NCBI GenBank assembly: GCA_024336345.1
Contig: JANFOG010000003.1
Coordinates: forward strand, 1,432,501-1,496,500
Direction: 5' to 3'
Source of the DNA: Mariannaea sp. PMI_226
Lineage: Eukaryota > Ascomycota > Sordariomycetes > Hypocreales > Nectriaceae
Length of the DNA stretch: 64,000 bases
Positions 57,169 through 64,000 of the stretch are shown in pieces. Under the pieces are notes generated by a model. The model made no database searches. It was not told where the DNA came from and saw only the letters and a program-made list of their open reading frames with translations. Position numbers and translations under genes: made by a program. Each line of letters opens with the position of its first letter. The first letter of the stretch is position 1.

Positions 57169-57791
57169 ATAACCATCTTACTGAACCTATCTATGATGCT
57201 CTACTCGGTAGTAGGTCGGTTGCTACTTTTCAAACAGTTGGCTGGTACCTTTTATATATATATATTGGGTAATACGTTACAAAGGAAAAACGAAAGGGAG
57301 AACTGTTCTTGTCCCGTGAGGTATGATAGTTAGCTGGTGCAGTGAAGTATTAAGAACATTCGGGGGCTTTTGTTGCTCATGATGCAGCTGAACGCAATAT
57401 TCCGAGGCGTAGTTGCTACAGCCTCCATCCCAGTAGTCCTGACTGAACAATCCATATTAGCAACAAAGGGTCAGAAGAATGTACTTAAATAATCAACATA
57501 AATCCCAACATATTTGTCAAGCATGCAACTAGATACTCTTGAATGGTATATATTAGTTATTGATTTCCATCCTTTGCCAATTTCCCGTCGTGGTTGCCGA
57601 GAGATGATTTTGGGGGAAGAAGGCATCATATCACTATCTTATTTTTCTTATCCACTCGGGTTATTACGGTAGCGTAGCGTAGGACATTTACAACACTTTT
57701 CAAATATATAAGCGGGGTTGAATCGGTTGAGGTTCAATCTCATTTACGGAGAAACTACTCTGTCCGTCCTTCAGTCTATTTGACCAAGAGC
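57169..57791. other. Convergent intergenic spacer
   Basis: It contains a short TATATA run near 57255. No gene is seen. Confidence 0.5.
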
Positions 57792-58688
57792 TCACCGTCC
57801 GGTCTTCCAAGCTTGATCCGCGTCTGCAAACACCCCCCTCGCCATCAGCAAACGTTCAAGGTTAACATTTGAAAGAAAAAGCCGTTGGAGCGTACTGCCC
57901 TTACCTGGGTGTATGTTTGGCATCTCGATACCTTTCCTCGCCTCTCTTTTCTTGACGTAGTCCGTGCCGAATCTGGCATCTCGAGGACCAACATGTCGTT
58001 CGAAGTCGAGTTGTCCGTCGGCCGTGTAACTCGTCATTAGCTGAGGTTCGCCCATTGGAAGCTCATCACCCCTGTCCGTCTGCCAGAGATGGAACACTTT
58101 CCCATAGAGGTGGACGACCTGCTCCATTTCGCGGTTCTCGGCAAGCTCCCACGCAGCAGCGCTTGGGATAGTGCGGTTTGGCATGACCAGCATCCCAGAC
58201 TTGACTTCGTAAACGTGTGAGTGCCAGAGCTTGCGTTCTTCTGGTGGAAGCGTCTCATAGAGTCGGGCCGTGACCATGTATTCGATACCAATCAAGCGGG
58301 CAGTCGGTTCATCAGAGTCGTAAAGAAGGCACTGCCGAACTTCATCGTCTAGAAAGATGACATTTTCTTTTAGCTCTTGCTCACCCCTGTGCAAAACATT
58401 GGTATGTGGTTTTGCTTTTACTTATGTGTGCGCAGTAGTGATTTGTTTCCACGCATCGGCTTGGATCATTTGCGTAGGCATGGAACGCATTGAGATGGGC
58501 GCAGATGTTCTTAATTGGCTTGAAGTCCTGAGAGAGGTTTTAACACAGCATCGATGGATATGGGACAGTGTGGTATTTCCAACCTGTGTCATAGCCGCAC
58601 CAGCAGTCAACACTCTATTAGTGGTCGAAAGAGGCTCACCCAGTGCGCTGTTGGTGACTGGCAGCTTCGGATGGCTAGGCGATTCCAT
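57792..58688 (-). CDS. DUF1264 (oil-body-associated-protein-like) family protein
   Basis: Exons 58584-58688, 58422-58527, 57905-58348 and 57792-57823 give 228 residues, normal for the family. Splicing restores the conserved core: [27 protein letters not shown] joined to [44 protein letters not shown] follows, and the last small exon ends [14 protein letters not shown]. The family occurs in plants (oil-body-associated proteins), fungi and bacteria; its biochemical role is not established. No signal peptide or membrane helix is visible. Three introns (56, 73 and 81 nt) are supported by motif continuity. In the intron at 58349-58421 the acceptor TTTCTAG is chosen because the nearer alternatives insert non-conserved residues. 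Confidence 0.88.
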
Positions 58689-59837
58689 GGCAATGTCCAG
58701 AACACTGAAGGTACTTTTTTGTCTTTATTTCCCGCTTCGTGCTGGATTTGAATCCAATTGAATGAGGAAAACTGATATTTTATTTATTGTGAAGGATATC
58801 AACTATATCCATTGACGTCACCTCTCAAACATCCGTGATGGAACATGACGTCGAAGGTACCATCAAATTGTGGGGTCTAATGACTCAATCAGTGAACACG
58901 ATCAGGACGTCAACGGCGGTATAAATACCTTGTGTCATAATTCAGTTGCATAATACGACAAGTTGAACTACAATTTAGACTACAGCATAGGTGCAAGGGT
59001 AGGCCGCAATGGCCAAACCAATGAGAACCACCAAAGAAGACTGCCATTCTTGAGAAAAGACTGCGCTCAAATCCACCCACGCACTCCCTCCGCCAATACC
59101 TTAGTCTCCAACGTCATCAAGAATAGCTAGGGTTTTGCCTTGTAATTGGACTTGACCGTCTACCGTTCTGTAGCCCTCAGTTTGAAAGCTGTTGTAGCCG
59201 AGACTAGGCGATGGCTCGTTTTGTGTTGAGAGATGGCGAAGGTGCAAGTGGGTGGAAGAAGTATTGTCAAATTCCGGCTCAAGATGGACATTTACAAGTG
59301 ACAACTAAGACATGAACACGTAAGAAACTTGTGAAAGGAGTATGAACATAGTCATCAGCCAACACCAACACTGAGGTGTATTGTCTGCTCTGATTTCTCT
59401 TTGCAGATGCCAGAGGCTAGCCACAAGACTAGCGCTTTTGCACATTAGTCTCCTTTCTAGAAATTAATACTTTATTTATCCAGCCCTTGTTATTCCATTA
59501 CCAGAATCGGCACATTATGTGGTAGTTCTAGGTATTGAGATAGTAATAATTAACTACGCCTTGTTCTTCCTAAAAGGGAGCTCTATGCGAACGCCTTGCC
59601 GACGCGGACCACTACATAAGTATGGTGATCTTGGCCAATGAGGGCCGCTCTCATTGTGATTAATGCGCCTGGGCCATAAACTCTGTTACTCCACTATCCG
59701 GCGCTAAAGAGACGTACCAATGGCAAGGGTGAAAGAAACTCCCCCGTCTCCTAATAGCTCAAACGCGTCACCGTGCGAAGGGCCCCCGGAAAAAGAATAC
59801 TACCTTCGTCCTTATTTAGTAAAGCATCATTGCGGCC
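58689..59837. other. 1.1 kb divergent region
   Basis: Upstream regions of the DUF1264 and kinase-fold genes. It includes a TATAAATA-like box at about 58920-58927 and a protein-like frame at 59101-59304 on the minus strand (see separate entry). Confidence 0.45.
59101..59304 (-). pseudogene. Possible orphan 3' exon or gene relic
   Basis: 67 codons that begin only at TTG, preceded by a TCTTAG acceptor-like site. They read as ordered protein (SPSLGYNSFQTEGYRTVDGQ, LQGKTLAILDDVGD) and end at a clear stop. No upstream exon was found and no family is recognised. It could be a remnant of a lost gene or the last exon of a short one. Confidence 0.25.
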
Positions 59838-60665
59838 ATGGCTGCTCCTCGTATCATCTCTATGGACTTCTCTACAGCAGGGAGAGACGACTGTTACTTC
59901 CGAATCTTGACTGGTCATACTGTCAAATATGTCACGATTCAAGCGTGCGCTCTGGATGCCGATTCACTGATGGATATGCCACTGAGCTTCCAAGACATTT
60001 TGCCTGAATTACCGTACGGCGAGAGCCACTGGAATTCTGCATATGTCTCTCGCAATGCGGCAGCTGGCAAACTTGAGGCAACCCTAGAAAAGAAAGATCT
60101 CCCTGGGGTGGAGACAGTCTGGCACCAGAAAAAGATTGACTTTCTAGACCTCCAGAGAACCCAACAGCTGACTCTGCTCGCCCAAGAATGTACAACAAAT
60201 TCAGGCAGTTTGGCGAGCTACAGTCAGTCAGAGAAATGTGAACAAAGCACAATCATCGCTAAGATTGCTCGGTTCCCGTGGGAAATCCAGTATGTCGAAG
60301 CTGAGACCCGCATCTACAAGCTTCTACAATCTTCAGCCATCGCCCCACGGTTCTTGGGGCACGTACACGAGGAGGGTCGAGTAATAGGTTTTCTTATAGA
60401 GAAGGTGGAAGGTCGACGAGCTCGTATGGCTGACTTGGACACCTGTCAGAGAGCCCTCGGGCGTCTTCATAGTCTTGGAGTTCTGCATGGAGACCCTAAT
60501 CGTCACAACTTTATCATCGACTCTAACCACGAGGCTGTACTGATCGATTTCGAGAAAGCTGTGGTAAACCCAGATGTCAAGTCGTTGGAAAACGAGATGG
60601 CAAGCCTCAGAGAACAACTGTCAGAAGACACCGGCCGAGGTGGAGGCTTCGGTACTATAGAATAG
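59838..60665 (+). CDS. Protein-kinase-like fold protein (APH/RIO-like)
   Basis: A single exon of 275 residues from the ATG at 59838. The N-terminal 130 residues are variable. The kinase-like half shows IIAKIARFPWEIQYVEAETR (Lys142 and a following Glu), APRFLGHVHEEGRVIGFLIEKVEG (hinge), HSLGVLHGDPNRHNFIID (HGD 217-219, Asn224) and VLIDFEKA (Asp237, the DFG equivalent). All catalytic positions are kept. The compact C-lobe with LHGDPNRHNF is typical of a large fungal group often left as hypothetical. It could phosphorylate small molecules or proteins; the substrate is unknown. This is the third kinase-fold gene in 15 kb, but it is too divergent from the other two to call a recent duplicate. Confidence 0.8.
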   Translation: MAAPRIISMDFSTAGRDDCYFRILTGHTVKYVTIQACALDADSLMDMPLSFQDILPELPYGESHWNSAYVSRNAAAGKLEATLEKKDLPGVETVWHQKKIDFLDLQRTQQLTLLAQECTTNSGSLASYSQSEKCEQSTIIAKIARFPWEIQYVEAETRIYKLLQSSAIAPRFLGHVHEEGRVIGFLIEKVEGRRARMADLDTCQRALGRLHSLGVLHGDPNRHNFIIDSNHEAVLIDFEKAVVNPDVKSLENEMASLREQLSEDTGRGGGFGTIE

Positions 60666-61117
60666 TATTATAGAAGACCAGTAAGTTAGCCAAGCCACAT
60701 GGCCCTATACACAGGCAGGTCTCCCTGATGGTCTCGGAATCCCATAATACTGCCACAAGTTCCGCCTAAACCCCGTGAGCCCTCGATGGCACTGACTCAA
60801 TCGTCATATCATTCCGACCGATTTGTTGCCATTATCCCCATGATGCTCATATTGATGTTGAGAGACCCACTAAAGTTATTAGAGGTCCCGTACAAGTCCC
60901 GTCCCGCGCTTCAGATCAGCATCGGCTCCTTGGTGAATTGTGAAGCACTCATATCGATGTGCAAGGCTATTTAAACACACATTTTCCGTTACTCAGGTGT
61001 ATGTTCCCTCTATGTTTCAAACACATTTTACTTTCAGTTGACCGTTTTAATACTCTTCAATTCACTTCCCTGAACTCTTCTATAACACTTTCAATCTTTT
61101 TTTGCTGTCCCACAAGC
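60666..61117. other. Intergenic, promoter of the beta-lactamase-like gene
   Basis: A pyrimidine-rich run precedes the chosen ATG. An in-frame ATG at 61001 would add 39 residues without a convincing signal peptide. Confidence 0.5.
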
Positions 61118-63026
61118 ATGACATCCTTTCTGCTCGGGCCGGTTTACCAACCGCCGACGGGTTTGATCTCGTCTGACGTTGTAAATTCTGCCGCCACAAA
61201 ACTATCCAACCATTTGTACCACGTTCTACAGAATGGCCGCAGCGACTCCGTAAATTTTGAGCCCAACAGTTCCTCTGTTTCCGTTACCGCCATGTCAACT
61301 CAGGACGACAACTCTCCCTTTTTCGACTTCCACTTCTCGTCGCCTCAACTCAACACGACTGCGGGAGGCACCAACAAGGTAACTAATGCATCCATTTATC
61401 GAATTGGTAGCATCTCCAAACTCTTTACAGTATACATGATGCTAGTCAACTTCGGCTGGAAGCACTGGGATGATAGCGTTACTCGTTTTATCCCTGAGCT
61501 GGCGAAATCTACCAATGACCACACTAGCAGTCCCATTGAACATGTAAACTGGGACGAGGTTACGATTGGGTCTTTGGCTTCGCAACTATCTGGCGCAGGA
61601 AGAGACTGTAAGTTTTCGTTTGCCCTTCATATTTCCATGGGCTTCGTCTTTTGCTAAGCCTTCGAGAAGACGCCAATGGTGACTTGGCCAGTCAGAATCT
61701 TCCTTGGTCGAAACTTGGACTGCCAGAATTGCCATCTTCTGAGATTCCTCACTGTGCTGGCAACTATAGCCTACCTCCGTGCAGCCGACATGGTACGAAC
61801 GATGTTTAGCCTATACCATCATCGGACTCTTCATGCTAACTTATGGCTCAAAGAGTTTTTCCAGGGTGTAGCCATACGACATCCAACTTTTGCACCACAA
61901 ACAACACCAGTGTATTCTAACCTGGCGTACCGGACGCTGGGCTATGTATTAGAAGCACTGAGCGGAACGTCATACAGCCGCCTCTTGAGGTCGTCAGTCC
62001 TCGAGCCTCTTGGTTTAGCGAATACAGTTGCAAAGGTACCTTCAAGCAAAGGATCGTGGGTAATTCCCAATGGAGATACTGGGTTTTTTCAGGATGTGGG
62101 CGATGAAATGCCGTGAGCAACCTTAACTGCAATGTGTGCAAAAAGAAAAAATTGGCTAACACTCTTTTTCGAACCGCGATTAAAGCACGGCGGGCATGTA
62201 CTCATCATCATACGACTTAGCGAAACTCGGTCGGAACATTTTGCTCAGCAAGCAGCTGTCGCCTCTCGATACTCGACGCTGGATGAAGCCCATGTCGCAC
62301 ACAGCAAGCCTTTCCTTGTCGGTCGGAAGTCCCTGGGAGATTTGGAGGACGCGAAGCCAAGTAAGCCACGGCCGCACCATCGATCTGTATACCAAGTCTG
62401 GTAGCCTTGGCCAGTACAATTCGCATTTGATCCTCGTACCCGACTATGGCATAACATTCTCCATTCTTACTGCAGGACCTAGTAGTAGTTCTGTCGTCAA
62501 AATCGTGGCTGGGACTGTTCTCCGAGCTCTGCTCCCCATCTTGGAGAGTGTGAGTATCTCTGAGGCATGCAAAGCAATGTGCGGAACTTACGAGTCGCGT
62601 GACTCTAGCCGAAATTCCAGCATCGAGATAGGTTCAGACGAAAGTGGTCTCCTGGTAACAAGATGGATCAATCGTGGCGTGGACGTCAAGAAGACCATAA
62701 CTGACTACGCTATTGAGACTGGGAGCGCGCCGATCAAGTGGATTCGACTTCAAACAACAAACCTTGATTCAATCTCAAAACTTTCAAATGAGAAAGACGG
62801 AACACGTCGCGTCGCATATCGGGCGCTGTTTGAGGCAGACAACAGCGATCTGACAAAGAGCCCACGCATCATGGATCCTGGAGACACTCACTGGAGTTCG
62901 ATGGATTCGCCAACATACGGTGACATTGCTGCCGATGACTTTGTTATTGAACTGAACCAGAGTGGTGTTGCCATGAAAGTAGAGCCTCGCATTATTAGAG
63001 ACGAACTGCACAGAGTCACCAAGTGA
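61118..63026 (+). CDS. Serine beta-lactamase/penicillin-binding-protein-like hydrolase
   Basis: Exons 61118-61607, 61670-61792, 61854-62112 and 62186-63026 give 570 residues. It belongs to the class C beta-lactamase fold group, which in fungi includes esterases, transesterases and peptidases. Catalytic motifs: SxxK in YRIGSISKLF (Ser98, Lys101), YxN in VYSNLAYRTLGY (Tyr225-Asn227) and a KTG-like YTKSGSLGQY. Splicing also restores ASQNLPWSKLGLPELP and TAGMYSSSYDLAKLG. The C-terminal 180 residues form the strand-rich extra domain common in fungal members (MCGTYESRDSS, GLLVTRWIN). Most such fungal proteins are secreted. Here the N-terminus from 61118 lacks an obvious signal peptide, so a first exon may be missing or the start may lie at 61001. 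Likely substrate: an ester, lactone or peptide; unknown. Confidence 0.9.
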
Positions 63027-64000
63027 CAAGTTTGCTACCCACGCGAGTCTACGCTCTGCTCTGCGGCGGTGAGCACACAATCCGGCGATGGGCACACTCT
63101 GCAAAGCTGATAAATTACTTTCGATTTATATAAGGCACAGGTGGTGGGGTTTTAAGATTGCAATTATTGAATAGAAGATACTTATATTGATATACTCTTG
63201 TCAGTGTCGTTTCGTTCGGGTTAGAAGTCGGTTTCTGCAAGCCTCACGATTTTGCAGCTTCCATTACATTTTGCCTTCGAATTCAGAAATTGGAGCTCTT
63301 TGAAATAGTAGGGAGTGACCTATTTTTAACACAGATTATGAAAACAGGTCTTGTGGTGATTGATGTAATACCTGTACAAGATATGAGGCAGCTTGATCAA
63401 TCATTTCGACGATTGCAAGAATCCTTCCAGGTGTTAATAACATCTCCAAATGGCCATCGGTCGAGGTCGAGTAAGGAAGAAAGATACTGCGACTAGACTA
63501 CACCTCGTCTTTCCTGCTACTTGAAATGGACATATCTAGTTTGCATGTTAGCTTTGCGGAGCACCAACACCTTTGTTGTGTGGTCAAACTGCTGTCGGCG
63601 CGCAGTAGTTACAGTAGACGGTCTGTAATTCGCGGGGTGTTCTGAAGAGGGTTGGTAGGGAACAATAATAGCGGCCATTCCAGCATCCCTGGAAGATTAA
63701 ATGACCATCCAATAGGATGACTCAATGTGCGTCTGAAGGATAGCAAATGCCTTGTCATGTCTGCGCCTCTTTTCTAAGGAACATTACGTATTTCTTGCGT
63801 CAGAACGTTCGGGTTTCTGGGGTCCTGAACTATAGAACGAACATGATCCACGGTTGCATTCGACAATATTACTTCAGAGCCTCAAGGTGAAAGCGGAGTT
63901 CAACACTGACTTTATTCAACAACGTAACAAGCGCTGTCACAAGTAGCATAAATGCGCAACAATTGCGTAATGTTTACTCATTTGCGTATCTGTTCGCTAC
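63027..64000. other. Right-end intergenic region
   Basis: No gene is supported. A 68-codon frame at 63290-63496 starts only at a non-ATG codon. Confidence 0.5.

Noticed and set aside
45075..60665. APH-family genes as antibiotic-resistance genes
   Set aside because: The fold is very common in fungi for unrelated substrates; nothing here points to aminoglycosides.

Overview
The window looks like nuclear DNA of a filamentous ascomycete (Pezizomycotina). Genes carry short introns (mostly 47-150 nt, GT..AG, often with CTAAC/CTGAC-like branch sites) and are separated by 0.4-5 kb of AT-richer spacer. The families are typically fungal: Zn2Cys6 regulators, a Dal5-like MFS permease, DUF1264, and a stand-alone GAR transformylase. 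I could not fix the genus. All splice models come from reading the sequence. They rest on phase consistency and on restoring known family motifs across junctions.

Layout, left to right. 1-2.5 kb: sodium:solute symporter gene, cut by the left edge (+). 2.9-4.4 kb: single-span membrane protein of unknown function (-). 5.5-5.9 kb: small CxxC protein (-). 9-9.6 kb: doubtful ORF. 11.7-12.5 kb: purine-pathway phosphoribosylglycinamide formyltransferase (+). 15.4-16.2 kb: protein with an unusually C-terminal Zn2Cys6 cluster (+). 17.2-17.6 kb: small secreted six-cysteine protein (-). 19.3 kb: intron-bearing tRNA-Pro(AGG) (-). 19.9-22.5 kb: WGR/PARP-family protein with an altered catalytic triad (-). 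24.8-25.5 kb: Cys-rich RING-like protein (+). 27 kb: small hypothetical (-). 31.1-34.3 kb: 1049-residue zinc-finger protein (-). 34.3-39.6 kb: gene-poor. 39.6-41.4 kb: Dal5-type MFS permease (+). 42.9-44.4 kb: OMA1-like M48 metallopeptidase (+). 45.1-46 kb: APH-fold kinase (-). 46.9-47.8 kb: hypothetical protein with a YSSDG minisatellite (+).

48.4-54.7 kb holds three consecutive genes on the minus strand: a Zn2Cys6 regulator, an enolase-superfamily enzyme of the mandelate racemase/muconate lactonizing type, and a beta-hydroxyacid dehydrogenase. This is the clearest candidate for a small co-regulated catabolic module. It is followed by a kinase-fold protein with a degenerate catalytic loop (55.8-57.2 kb, +), a DUF1264 protein (57.8-58.7 kb, -), a third kinase-fold protein (59.8-60.7 kb, +) and a serine beta-lactamase-like hydrolase (61.1-63 kb, +).

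The left half mixes housekeeping genes (purine synthesis, tRNA) with lineage-specific ones. The right half, from about 45 kb, looks more accessory: kinase-like genes, catabolic enzymes, a hydrolase, and simple repeats inside genes. I see no transposon, CRISPR array or bacterial-type operon.
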